Below, piece after piece: positions 56,601 through 64,000 of a stretch of DNA of 64,000 bases. The translations under genes and the position numbers were made by a program. The notes beneath the pieces were generated by a model. That model had not been told where the DNA came from. It did no database searches and saw nothing but the letters and a program-made list of their open reading frames with translations. The DNA comes from [Mycobacterium] fortunisiensis (GTDB lineage: Bacteria > Actinomycetota > Actinomycetes > Mycobacteriales > Mycobacteriaceae), in NCBI RefSeq assembly GCF_019050325.1, contig NZ_VOMB01000004.1, positions 62,001 through 126,000 of the forward strand, in the 5' to 3' direction. Numbering within the stretch: position 1 is the stretch's first letter; every line of letters starts with the position of its first letter.

Positions 56601-58018
56601 TGGACGTGATGTTGTTGGGTACCGGCAGTGCCGACGGCTGGCCCAGCCCGTTCTGCCGGTGCCGGTCATGTCGGTGGGCGTTGGCGGCCGGTGAGATCCG
56701 TGGGCAGACCGCGGCGCTCGTCGATGACACCCTGATGATCGACTGCGGCCCCGAAGCGCCTCGGGCCGCGTTGCGCGCCGGGCGGTCGCTGGCCGCGGTG
56801 CGGCACATCCTGCTGACCCACGGCCATTTCGACCACGTCGGACCGGCAGCGTTGGTGATGCGGCACTGGGTGGGGCGGTCCGAGCCGCTCGACGTGCTGG
56901 GCCCACCCGGGGCGCTGGATCAGTGCCGGGACTGGGTCGGGCCGGATGACCCGATCCGGTTTCGCCCGGTACATCCGGGTGACGAGGTGGTCCTGCCGGC
57001 GCCCGCGGGCGAGTACACCGTCCGGGTGGTGGAGGCCGCGCACTCCGACGGGCTCGTCGAGGATGCGGTGCTCTACGACGTATCCCGTCGCGGGGTCAGG
57101 CTGCTGTGGGCCACCGACACCGGGCCGCTGCCGGCCGGTACGCAGTCGGCGATCGCCGGCGCCGGGTTCGACGCGGTGTTCCTCGAGGAGACTTTCGGTA
57201 CCTACATCGCGCACGGCACCGACCATCACGACCTGCCGTCGTTCGCGCGGACGCTTGCCCAGTTGCGGGAATCCGGTGCGGTCCAAGGTCACACCGATGT
57301 CATCGCCGTGCACCTGAGCCATTTCAACCCGCCGGGCCCCGAACTGGCGCCGATGCTGGGGCGATACGGCGCGCGGGCCGGCCGGGACGGCGAGCTGGTG
57401 CGGTTGGGTGCTCACCGGGTCCCGGTCACCGACTCACCCTCGCGCACATTGGTTCTCGGCGGTGTGCGGTCGGGGAAGTCGGTGCATGCGGAGGCGGTGC
57501 TTGCCGGGCACGCGCAGGTGCGGTATCTGGCGGCCGGGGGTCCGCGGGAGGGCGACCCGGAATGGGATCAACGGGTCCGGCAGCACCGGGCGCGTCGACC
57601 GCCGGAATGGCAGACCATCGAAACCTCTGATGTTGCAGCGCAATTGCGTACCGCCGAGGTTCCGGTGCTGCTGGATTGCCTGGGCACCTGGCTGGCTGCG
57701 CGGATGGATCGGCACCGCTGCTGGGACGGCGGCCCGCAGGCCGCCGTGGACGAGGACATCGATGAGCTGGTAGCGGCCTGGCGCCAGTGCGCTGTCCCGG
57801 CGGTGGCGGTGAGCAACGAGGTCGGCAGCGGCGTGGTGCCAGACACCTTCTCGGGACGACTTTTCCGTGATCTGCTCGGCACGGTGAACACCCGGATCGC
57901 CGTGGAATGCGACGACGTCGTGCTCATGGTGGCGGGTGTCGCTATGCCGGTGCGCTCTGCCGCCCGCGAACCAACCGGCCCGGCCGCGCCGACGTCGGGA
58001 CCCCGTTCTCGGCGATGA
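56600..58018 (+). CDS. cobU: MBL-fold hydrolase fused to CobU (adenosylcobinamide kinase/guanylyltransferase)
   Basis: A 472-residue fusion. N-terminal metallo-beta-lactamase domain (1-270) with the HxHxDH motif in LLTHGHFDHVGPAAL (about 73-87), DTGPLPAG and AVHLSHFNPPGP. C-terminal CobU domain (about 285-460): P-loop LVLGGVRSGKSVHAEAVL, histidine region QHRARRPPEWQTIETS, LLDCLGTWLA and VSNEVGSGVVPDTFSGRLFR. CobU phosphorylates adenosylcobinamide and adds GMP during cobalamin assembly; the MBL part may act on a corrinoid side chain or ester, inferred. The final ~25 residues overlap the convergent amidohydrolase gene (77 nt). Confidence 0.88.
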   Translation: MDVMLLGTGSADGWPSPFCRCRSCRWALAAGEIRGQTAALVDDTLMIDCGPEAPRAALRAGRSLAAVRHILLTHGHFDHVGPAALVMRHWVGRSEPLDVLGPPGALDQCRDWVGPDDPIRFRPVHPGDEVVLPAPAGEYTVRVVEAAHSDGLVEDAVLYDVSRRGVRLLWATDTGPLPAGTQSAIAGAGFDAVFLEETFGTYIAHGTDHHDLPSFARTLAQLRESGAVQGHTDVIAVHLSHFNPPGPELAPMLGRYGARAGRDGELVRLGAHRVPVTDSPSRTLVLGGVRSGKSVHAEAVLAGHAQVRYLAAGGPREGDPEWDQRVRQHRARRPPEWQTIETSDVAAQLRTAEVPVLLDCLGTWLAARMDRHRCWDGGPQAAVDEDIDELVAAWRQCAVPAVAVSNEVGSGVVPDTFSGRLFRDLLGTVNTRIAVECDDVVLMVAGVAMPVRSAAREPTGPAAPTSGPRSRR

Positions 58019-59663
58019 TCTCGCCGGAGACTACGGTGGCCACGTAGCCGTCGGCGGCCTGGTCGAGTCGACGTCCGCCGCCGGGCAGGTCGTAGGCGAC
58101 CACCGGCCGGTGCAGCCGCAGCGCCGCGGGGTCGATGACGTTGAGATCGGCCTTGTAGCCCACGGCAATTCGGCCGCGGTCGGCGAGCCCGGCGACCCTG
58201 GCCGGCACTGAGGTCAGCTCCCGTATGGCATCCTGGATGCTCAGCGTCCCGGCGGCCCGGTCGCGCACCCAGTGGGTCAGCAGATAGGTGGGGAAGCTGG
58301 CGTCGCAGATCATCCCGTAGTGCGCTCCGCCGTCACCGAGGCCGAGCACCACGTCGTCACGGCGGATCAGCTCGGCGACGGTGTCCAGGGAGTTGTCCCG
58401 GAAGTTGGCCAGCGTGACCAGCAGCATGGCGTGCCCGTCGTCGTCGAGCAGGCGGTCGTAGGCCTCCTCCAGTGGGCTGACATCGCGGGCCCGGGCTCGG
58501 GCGGCGATGGAGTTCGACGGATCGGGCTCGTAGTCGGGCGTTTCCCCCAGCGGGTACATGTAGTCCCAGGCCTGCACCGCGAACATCAGGGGATGCCCGT
58601 CGCTGGCCGCGGAATCGTTCAGGATCCGTTGCCGCACTTCGGGTTTACACATCTCGGTGACACGCTCGGCCAGCGGCAGGTGGGCGATCTCGCGGTAGCT
58701 GGGGTAGAGGATGAACGGATTGCCGGACAGCTCCAGGCCGAGCACGAGCCCGATCGGCCGGGGGAAGATCTGCGCAGTGATCTCACCGCCGTTGGAGTTG
58801 GCCTTTTCCACCATCCGCAATGCGTCCTCGAAGAACGCCGGACCGGCGTTGCCGATCGCCAACGTGAACGTCACCGGCAGTCCGACGTCGGCGGCCACGT
58901 CGAACACCGTCTGCAACGCCGGTTCGTAATCCCCGGCGACCAGGTCCGGCACGAACTGGATCAGGCCGCCGCCGGCATCGTCGACCCCGCGGGCGATGGC
59001 CTCGATCTCGGCGTGGCCGGCGTCGTAACTGGGGATGGGACGGCCACTCTCGGTCTTGTGGATCGTCAGCCGCGACGAGGCGAACCCCAATGCCCCGCAG
59101 TGCACGGCCTCGGCCGCGAGCTTGCGCATCAGGGCCAGATCCTCGGTGTTGGCGGGCTCTCGATCGACGCCGCGCTGTCCCATCACATACACCCGCAGTG
59201 GGGAGTGCGGCAGAAACGCGGCGACATCGATATCCCGCTGTCGCGACGAAACCGCGTCGAGGAATTCGGGGAACGTCTCCCACGTCCACGGCAGGCCGTC
59301 GACCATCACCACCCCCGGAATGTCCTCCACCCCGGCCATCACGTCGACCAGCACGTCGTGATCGGCCGCGCGGCACGGTGCGAAGCCGACGCCGCAGTTG
59401 CCCATCACGGCGGTGGTGACCCCGTGTGCCGAGGACGGGGTGAGCCGGTCCGACCAGATCGCCTGCCCGTCGTAATGCGTGTGCAGATCCACGAAGCCGG
59501 GGGTGACCAGCAGCCCGGTGGCGTCGATCTCGCGGGTGGCGGGGCCGGTGACGGACCCGACTTCGGCGATCACTCCGTCACGGACGGCGATGTCGCCGAC
59601 GTAAGGTTCGCCGCCCAGGCCGTCGACAATGGTGCCGCCGCGGATACACAGGTCGTAACTCAT
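57942..59663 (-). CDS. N-acyl-D-amino-acid deacylase-type amidohydrolase
   Basis: A 573-residue metal-dependent amidohydrolase. Metal ligands in VDLHTHYDGQ (about 58-67), the family-specific MGNCGVGFAP (about 87-96) with its cysteine ligand, and GDGGAHYGMICDASFPTYLL near 460. Hydrolyses N-acyl-D-amino acids or related amides. ATG 59663 chosen (MSYDLCIRGGTIVDGLGGEP, a typical start); the open frame extends further into the divergent VOC gene. Overlaps the CobU fusion by 77 nt tail to tail. Confidence 0.88.
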   Translation of the reverse strand: MSYDLCIRGGTIVDGLGGEPYVGDIAVRDGVIAEVGSVTGPATREIDATGLLVTPGFVDLHTHYDGQAIWSDRLTPSSAHGVTTAVMGNCGVGFAPCRAADHDVLVDVMAGVEDIPGVVMVDGLPWTWETFPEFLDAVSSRQRDIDVAAFLPHSPLRVYVMGQRGVDREPANTEDLALMRKLAAEAVHCGALGFASSRLTIHKTESGRPIPSYDAGHAEIEAIARGVDDAGGGLIQFVPDLVAGDYEPALQTVFDVAADVGLPVTFTLAIGNAGPAFFEDALRMVEKANSNGGEITAQIFPRPIGLVLGLELSGNPFILYPSYREIAHLPLAERVTEMCKPEVRQRILNDSAASDGHPLMFAVQAWDYMYPLGETPDYEPDPSNSIAARARARDVSPLEEAYDRLLDDDGHAMLLVTLANFRDNSLDTVAELIRRDDVVLGLGDGGAHYGMICDASFPTYLLTHWVRDRAAGTLSIQDAIRELTSVPARVAGLADRGRIAVGYKADLNVIDPAALRLHRPVVAYDLPGGGRRLDQAADGYVATVVSGEIIAENGVPTSARPGRLVRGRQSAPA

Positions 59664-59711
59664 GTCACCAACGTACGACGGCTGTCGGTGGGGCATGCCA
59701 GGATCGGGCGC

Positions 59712-60098
59712 GTGATCGATCACTTCGGCATCAACTGCTCCGACTTCGCCAGGGCCACCGAGTTCTATGACACCGTGCTGGGCGTCCTGGGCTACACCCG
59801 CCAGCTCGACCATGGGGTGGCCATCGGCTACGGCACCGCCGGGCACCCGGATTTCTGGATCGCCGATGCCGGTGCGGGTGAGGCGCGCGGGCCCAACCGG
59901 GAGATCCACGTGGCATTTCAGGCCGCCGATACCGACGCCGTCACCGCGTTCTACGACGCCGCGCTGAAGCTGGGCGCCGAATCACTGCACGCACCGCGGC
60001 TGTGGCCCGAGTACCACCCCGGCTATTTCGGGGCGTTCGTCCGGGATCCGGACGGCAACAATGTCGAGGCGGTGTTCCACGGGGCCGCACCGCAATAA
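59712..60098 (+). CDS. VOC-family (glyoxalase-like) protein
   Basis: A 128-residue protein with the vicinal-oxygen-chelate fold: begins IDHFGINCSDFARATEFYDT, ends with the metal-site strand YFGAFVRDPDGNNVEAVFHG. Metal-binding His and Glu are in the usual positions. Start GTG 59712, 48 nt from the divergent amidohydrolase start. Confidence 0.85.
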   Translation: MIDHFGINCSDFARATEFYDTVLGVLGYTRQLDHGVAIGYGTAGHPDFWIADAGAGEARGPNREIHVAFQAADTDAVTAFYDAALKLGAESLHAPRLWPEYHPGYFGAFVRDPDGNNVEAVFHGAAPQ

Positions 60099-60101
60099 TC
60101 G

Positions 60102-60590
60102 TTACAGCGGCTCCAGTTCGGAGATCAGCCAGTTGCCGTCGAGGCGGGTCAGGGTGACGCGATACGCCAGCGCGTCCTTGGTTTCGGAGCCGTCGGCGGC
60201 TTCGGAGGTTTTGTCGATGAAGGCCACGACCTTGGCCTCGCCGGCGGTCAACGACTCCACCCCGGTGTTGCGGATCCGCGCGCTCTGGGTGACACCGTCG
60301 GGCTTGGTGCGAATGGTCTTGTGGTATTCGTCGTCGGCGGCGCCGGTCAGCAGCTGCGCCACCTCGTCGATGTCGCTGCGGCTGGTGGTGGGGGTGTAGC
60401 TGAGCATCTTGCCGACGTTGGCGGTGACGAATTGGGTGACCTGCTCGCGGGCCTGGTCCTCATCGGCGACGGGGACGGGCGCCGGCTGACTTTTGACCGA
60501 CAACTGCCAGGAGCCGAGCCCGATCGCCACGACGATCCCGACGGCCAGCGCGATCACCGACACCAGCCAGCCGCGTGTGCGTGTCCCCAT
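60102..60590 (-). CDS. Membrane-anchored Mce-associated-like protein
   Basis: A 162-residue protein with one N-terminal transmembrane helix (about 8-30, LVSVIALAVGIVVAIGLGSW) and an extracytoplasmic NTF2-like domain: AREQVTQFVTANVGKMLSYT...RVTLTRLDGNWLISELEPL, the pattern of Mce-associated proteins (final strand WLISxLxP). Start ATG 60590 overlaps the kinase stop (ATGA). It looks like a stand-alone version of the kinase's outer domain. Confidence 0.75.
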   Translation of the reverse strand: MGTRTRGWLVSVIALAVGIVVAIGLGSWQLSVKSQPAPVPVADEDQAREQVTQFVTANVGKMLSYTPTTSRSDIDEVAQLLTGAADDEYHKTIRTKPDGVTQSARIRNTGVESLTAGEAKVVAFIDKTSEAADGSETKDALAYRVTLTRLDGNWLISELEPL

Positions 60591-62107
60591 CAGTTGACGA
60601 ACTCCAGTTTCGAGACCTTGTAGCTGCCGTCGACATGTTCGACGGTGACCCGGACCCGTTGCAGCGACACCACGCCGACGCGGTTGGTCGTGACGGTGAC
60701 CTTGGTGTCGACGGCGACCAGCACGACCGCCTCGTCGGAGAACAGCTTTTCGAGGCCGGCTCCGGTGACGGTGCCGTCGGTCTTGACGCCCAACTCCCGG
60801 GCCTTGCGTTTGATCTGATCTGCCTGATTTTCCAGGTCGGCCCGGAACTCGTCGGTGGCGGCGTCCATGATCAGCGCGAGATCGGTGTCGGCGGTCTCCG
60901 CGTTCACCGTCACCGAGTGCAGGGCGAAGCTGCGGGCGGCTTCGACATACGGTTGCCACGCCGGAGTGCTGCGCGGCACCGGCGCGGCGCGGACAAACTG
61001 GCTGATCGCGAAGCCCACCGCAAACACGAGCAGGACGGCCAGCACGCTGGGCACCAGAACCCTTGCGGTACTGGGCTTCTGCGGGCGTAGCGGCTGGGGG
61101 ACGGGTGTCGGCCCGGACCATCCTGGCGTGGCTGGGCCGGCGCTGAGCACCGGGGGAGGGGCGGTGGTGAACGTCGGCGCCGCGATCACCCGCGGCGGCT
61201 GCGTCGATATCGGCGACGGCGGCAGCGGGGCCGCAGGTCGCTGCGGCACCGGCGTGGGGGCCGCGGGTGTGGGCTGGGCGGTGGCGAGCGCCTTGGCGAA
61301 ATCGCTGCATCGCGGGTAGCGGCCACCGGCGTCCTTGGCCATGCCCTTGAGCATCACGTCGTCGAGATAGGCCAGCTCCGGCCGCACGGTACGCAGGCTC
61401 GGGGGCGGCTCGTTGAGTTGCTTGCTGATGACGACGGCCGGGTTGGAGTGGTGGAACGGCGAGTGCCCGGCCAGCAGCTGAAAAGCGCTGGCCGCCAACG
61501 AGTATTGGTCGGCCCGTCCGTCCATGGACTGGCCCAGCAGTTGCTCGGGAGCTGAATAGGCCATCGATCCCACCGCCATGTTCGTGGCGGTGATGCCGCT
61601 GACGTCGTCGATGCGCCGGGCAACACCGAAGTCGGCCAACAGGATTCGGCGGCGGGCCGTCTCCGGGCCGGTCAAAAGGATGTTCGCCGGTTTGACATCG
61701 CGATGCAGCAGGTTGCGTTCGTGGGCGTAGTCGAGCGCCTCGGCGATCGCGGTGATGATCTCGACGGTTTCGGGCAGCGGCAGCCCGCCGGGATGGTGCT
61801 CGCGGACGTATCGCGCGGCGTCGGTGCCGTCGACGTAATCCATCGCGATCCACAGCTGGCCCTCGTGCTCGCCACGGTCATGCAGACCGACAATGTGGGG
61901 ATGCCACAGCGAGGAGGCGATATCGGCCTCGCGGTTGAACCGGTCGCGGTACTGGGCGTCACCGGTCAACGAGGCCGGCATGATCTTCAGCGCGTCCTGG
62001 CGGGGAAGCCGGGGATGTTGGGCCAGATAGACCTCACCCATGCCGCCAGAGCCGAGTAGACGTTGAATCGTGTACCCGGCGAACACGTCACCGGTATTCA
62101 ACGGCAT
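60590..62107 (-). CDS. Membrane Ser/Thr protein kinase (PknB-like)
   Basis: A 505-residue receptor kinase. Gly-rich loop [11 protein letters not shown] (18-28), Lys41, catalytic HRDVKPAN (Asp137), DFG 159-161, SAPEQ. A Pro-rich linker (275-345), one transmembrane helix (350-372) and an outer domain of ~130 residues ending [20 protein letters not shown]. The outer domain is not PASTA; it resembles the Mce-associated NTF2-like fold and the companion protein encoded next. ATG 62107. Confidence 0.92.
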   Translation of the reverse strand: MPLNTGDVFAGYTIQRLLGSGGMGEVYLAQHPRLPRQDALKIMPASLTGDAQYRDRFNREADIASSLWHPHIVGLHDRGEHEGQLWIAMDYVDGTDAARYVREHHPGGLPLPETVEIITAIAEALDYAHERNLLHRDVKPANILLTGPETARRRILLADFGVARRIDDVSGITATNMAVGSMAYSAPEQLLGQSMDGRADQYSLAASAFQLLAGHSPFHHSNPAVVISKQLNEPPPSLRTVRPELAYLDDVMLKGMAKDAGGRYPRCSDFAKALATAQPTPAAPTPVPQRPAAPLPPSPISTQPPRVIAAPTFTTAPPPVLSAGPATPGWSGPTPVPQPLRPQKPSTARVLVPSVLAVLLVFAVGFAISQFVRAAPVPRSTPAWQPYVEAARSFALHSVTVNAETADTDLALIMDAATDEFRADLENQADQIKRKARELGVKTDGTVTGAGLEKLFSDEAVVLVAVDTKVTVTTNRVGVVSLQRVRVTVEHVDGSYKVSKLEFVN

Positions 62108-62162
62108 GCCGATGATGTTAGTCGGGGCTCCGGCGGGCCGGGTGGCGAGTAGCGTCGGGGCC

Positions 62163-62681
62163 ATGACTGTCGCTGATTCTGCTGCCGTCCGGGAATTGCT
62201 GCGCGACGCATTCACCAGGCTCATCGAACATGTCGACGATCTCACCGACGGCCTGACCGAGGAGGTCTCGAGCTACCGCCCGACCCCGCAGGCCAACAGC
62301 ATCGCCTGGCTGATCTGGCACAGCGCCCGCGGCCAGGACCTGCAGTTGTGCGACATTGCCGGGGTGGAGCAGGTGTGGACCCGCGACGGCTGGGTGGAGC
62401 GGTTCGGTCTGGACCTGCCGCCCCACGACATGGGTTACGGCCACAGTCCCGAGGACGTCGCGAAGGTGCACGCCCCGGCCGACCTGCTGGCCGGGTACTA
62501 CCTGGCGGTGCACAAGGCGACGCTGGCCTACATCGCCGGCGTCACCACCGAGGAGCTCGGGCGCATCGTCGACACCAACTGGAACCCGCCGGTGACGGCC
62601 AGTGCCCGGTTGGTCAGCATCGTCGATGATTGCGCTCAGCACCTGGGCCAGGCGGCGTACCTGCGCGGCATCATCCCTTGA
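62163..62681 (+). CDS. DinB-family protein (DUF664)
   Basis: A 172-residue four-helix-bundle protein: [40 protein letters not shown] (metal His near 53) and the C-terminal [18 protein letters not shown] with the metal His near 162. DinB-like hydrolases or thiol-dependent transferases. ATG 62163, 55 nt from the divergent kinase. Its stop overlaps the next start. Confidence 0.85.
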   Translation: MTVADSAAVRELLRDAFTRLIEHVDDLTDGLTEEVSSYRPTPQANSIAWLIWHSARGQDLQLCDIAGVEQVWTRDGWVERFGLDLPPHDMGYGHSPEDVAKVHAPADLLAGYYLAVHKATLAYIAGVTTEELGRIVDTNWNPPVTASARLVSIVDDCAQHLGQAAYLRGIIP

Positions 62682-63250
62682 TCCTTCGGTGCTGGCCGCC
62701 GATCGGCCTCGCCGCGATGGTGCTGTTGGGCTGGGCGGTGCGCACCGGGCCGGCGCCGATCGATGACTGGTTTCAGCAGCTGGGCAGCGACATGGGGCGC
62801 TTCCGGAGTGTCTTCCTGCTGTTCAGCACGCCGATCGCGGTGGCTGTCGCATTGCTCGTCGGAGTGATCGTGGCGGTGCGGCAACACCGTCGGCAGTTGG
62901 CGCTGGCGCTGACGCTGTGCCCGCTGCTGGCCATCGGGATCGTGCGGATCTGCAAGCCCCTGTTCGGCCGGGAGAAAGGCGGTGCGCTGGCCTACCCCAG
63001 CGGCCACACCACGTTTCTCGTGACGGTGGCGAGCCTGCTGGTGGTGGTGGCCGGTGCGGCCGTGTGGGCGACTGTGCTCGCCGTCAGCCTCAGCCTGCTC
63101 GGCATGTTCGGGCAGGCCATCACCTACCACTACTTCACCGACACGATCGGCGCGGCGCTGCTGAGCACGGCCATTGCGTGTGGTGTCGCCCTGGCATGTG
63201 GGGATTCGAAAACTGAGCCGGTGGGCGGCACCGTCGGCGAACTTCGCTGA
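62678..63250 (+). CDS. PAP2-type membrane phosphatase
   Basis: A 190-residue membrane protein with about five helices and the acid-phosphatase signature: KPLFGREK (motif 1), PSGHTTFLVT (motif 2, catalytic His about 113) and YHYFTDTIGA (motif 3, His/Asp about 152-156). Acts on lipid or undecaprenyl phosphates. Start TTG 62678 overlaps the DinB stop (TTGA); ATG 62717 is an alternative. Confidence 0.82.
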   Translation: MILRCWPPIGLAAMVLLGWAVRTGPAPIDDWFQQLGSDMGRFRSVFLLFSTPIAVAVALLVGVIVAVRQHRRQLALALTLCPLLAIGIVRICKPLFGREKGGALAYPSGHTTFLVTVASLLVVVAGAAVWATVLAVSLSLLGMFGQAITYHYFTDTIGAALLSTAIACGVALACGDSKTEPVGGTVGELR

Positions 63251-63634
63251 GTGATCTTGTTCCGGGCGCGGGGCGTTCGCGGCGTGGCAACGGGAATGAC
63301 GGCTTCGGTGTGGACGCCGTTGGGGCTGGCGAGGCTCTAACCATCAACTAGCACTTGATGGTTCGTGCCGGTTTCAGCATTTTCACTGTTGCGTGCGGCA
63401 ACACTTTTACGCCTGGTGGCGCGGCGCAGCAAACTTTCATCGGCGTCACGAGCAGCGCGAACAGCTACTCGCAGGGCTTTGCGGCAACGGCGTCGAGCCA
63501 CAAGGTTGTTGCGTATGCAAATACTGCTCGAACAAACCCTGAGAAAAACCTTAGATCTTGATGAGTGCAGGGTAATTTTGCTGCGCAGGCCAACAAGCGT
63601 CCCAGCCCAAACAGCAAGACAATCAGGGAGTTTC
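63251..63634 (+). promoter_or_regulatory. Upstream region of the right-edge secreted protein
   Basis: A 384-nt gap with no supported gene. Near 63341-63361 there is CCATCAA-7 nt-TTGATGG, a possible terminator or operator. At 63539-63555 lies a tandem box. The last part has AATCAGGGAG as ribosome-binding site for ATG 63635. Confidence 0.5.
63539..63555 (+). promoter_or_regulatory. CTGAGA-N5-CTTAGA box, third copy
   Basis: CTGAGA-AAAAC-CTTAGA on the coding strand, 80 nt before the start. One mismatch from the two giant-gene boxes, with the same orientation, 11-bp period and A-rich spacer, and GATCT following. Confidence 0.5.
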
Positions 63635-64000
63635 ATGAACAGTCGTGTGTCCAGCGGTCTGACCGCGTGCGTCGCGCTGGCCAGCGCCGGCGTCATCGCC
63701 ATCACTCCGGTGGCGTCCCCGCCGACGCCGCCGCGCGTGGTGGAAGCGTCGGCCCAGTTGATGGCGGACTTCAGCGGCATGAACCAAGCCGAGTTGGTCG
63801 CCGAGTTCGGTAAGCGCCTTACTGAACAGGCTATTCAGGCGCCCTTGTTGCCGCTGGTGCTGGCGGCTCAACTTGCCGCCAACGACGGCAATCGGCGGCT
63901 GCAACTCCAGCTTCGGCAGATTGTCGACGCGCCGGTGTATGTGGCCGATCCCCTGATCGAGGCGATTGCCATCACGTTGCCGGAGCAGTTCGGGGGTGGA
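63635..64000 (+). CDS. Secreted protein, unknown function (partial, cut by window end)
   Basis: The first 122 residues of an exported protein. Signal peptide about 5-28 (VSSGLTACVALASAGVIAIT), then [20 protein letters not shown]. The rest (LVAEFGKRLTEQAIQAPLLP...) is helical. The start resembles a group of mycobacterial secreted/PE-PPE-adjacent proteins that begin with a Pro-rich segment after the signal. ATG 63635, with AGGGAG upstream. Confidence 0.7.
   Translation, partial: MNSRVSSGLTACVALASAGVIAITPVASPPTPPRVVEASAQLMADFSGMNQAELVAEFGKRLTEQAIQAPLLPLVLAAQLAANDGNRRLQLQLRQIVDAPVYVADPLIEAIAITLPEQFGGG

Noticed and set aside
63355..63561. 68-codon plus-strand frame in the right intergenic region.
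   Set aside because: No ribosome-binding site, no recognisable fold, and it overlaps the tandem box region.

Overview
The window is high-GC actinobacterial DNA, most likely from a non-tuberculous, probably rapid-growing Mycobacterium (Mycolicibacterium-type). The evidence is an AAA ATPase / pssA / psd / moeA / SDR block in the same order as M. tuberculosis Rv0435c-Rv0439c, a GroEL2-type chaperonin behind two CIRCE operators, PGRS-like glycine-rich proteins, frequent GTG starts and ATGA/GTGA overlaps. I saw no rRNA, tRNA, CRISPR array, transposase or phage genes.

Layout. 1-5.5 kb: the front of an Mrp-type cation/proton antiporter operon (mrpA/B fusion, C, D, E; reading leftward, E cut by the window edge). 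5.6-9.2 kb: an ArsB/NhaD-like permease with a CBS-pair protein, divergent from a short-sensor histidine kinase and a NarL-type regulator. 9.2-12.7 kb: two SRPBCC proteins, a TetR regulator and an animal-type haem peroxidase carrying two peptidoglycan-binding modules. 12.76-13.05 kb: a 290-bp element bounded by 35-nt inverted repeats. 13.1-19.1 kb: the CDC48-like ATPase, PssA, Psd, MoeA, SDR operon, with a tandem repeat between psd and pssA that encodes two 6-codon mini-ORFs. 19.1-24.8 kb: a flavin monooxygenase divergent from a MerR regulator with a palindromic operator, then a secreted HAD phosphatase, two bacterial PH-domain membrane proteins and a HAD-IIA phosphatase. 24.9-29.9 kb: a secreted DUF1214-like protein, a superfamily 2 helicase and a sulfotransferase. 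30.0-43.4 kb: two giant paralogous glycine-rich surface proteins (about 1635 and 2620 residues), the most unusual part of the window. 44-46.7 kb: an LLM oxidoreductase, a flavin-reductase remnant, a polysaccharide deacetylase-like protein and a small membrane protein. 47-55.9 kb: groEL2 and then a seven-gene MoxR/DUF58/VWA membrane operon. 56-64 kb: a PNPOx-like protein, an ABC-ATPase remnant joined to an MBL-CobU fusion, an amidohydrolase, a VOC protein, a membrane Ser/Thr kinase with a companion protein, DinB and PAP2 proteins, and the start of a secreted protein.

How it fits together. In M. tuberculosis the SDR gene lies next to groEL2; here about 28 kb separates them, and that stretch holds the accessory genes, including both giants. 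The giants have an N-terminal membrane/signal segment, a disordered linker, a helical module with a WVRRQ motif, a PGRS-type Gly-rich block without any PE domain, a polyglycine run, and then a second, different array of about 30-42-residue units. Both giants and the secreted protein at the right edge carry the same tandem box (CTGAGA-N5-CTGAGA) upstream in the same orientation, which suggests a common regulator of surface proteins. The MoxR operon next to groEL2 looks like a membrane-associated chaperone/assembly system. The CobU fusion sits directly behind the last codons of a lost ABC transporter ATPase, which hints at decay of a corrinoid locus.
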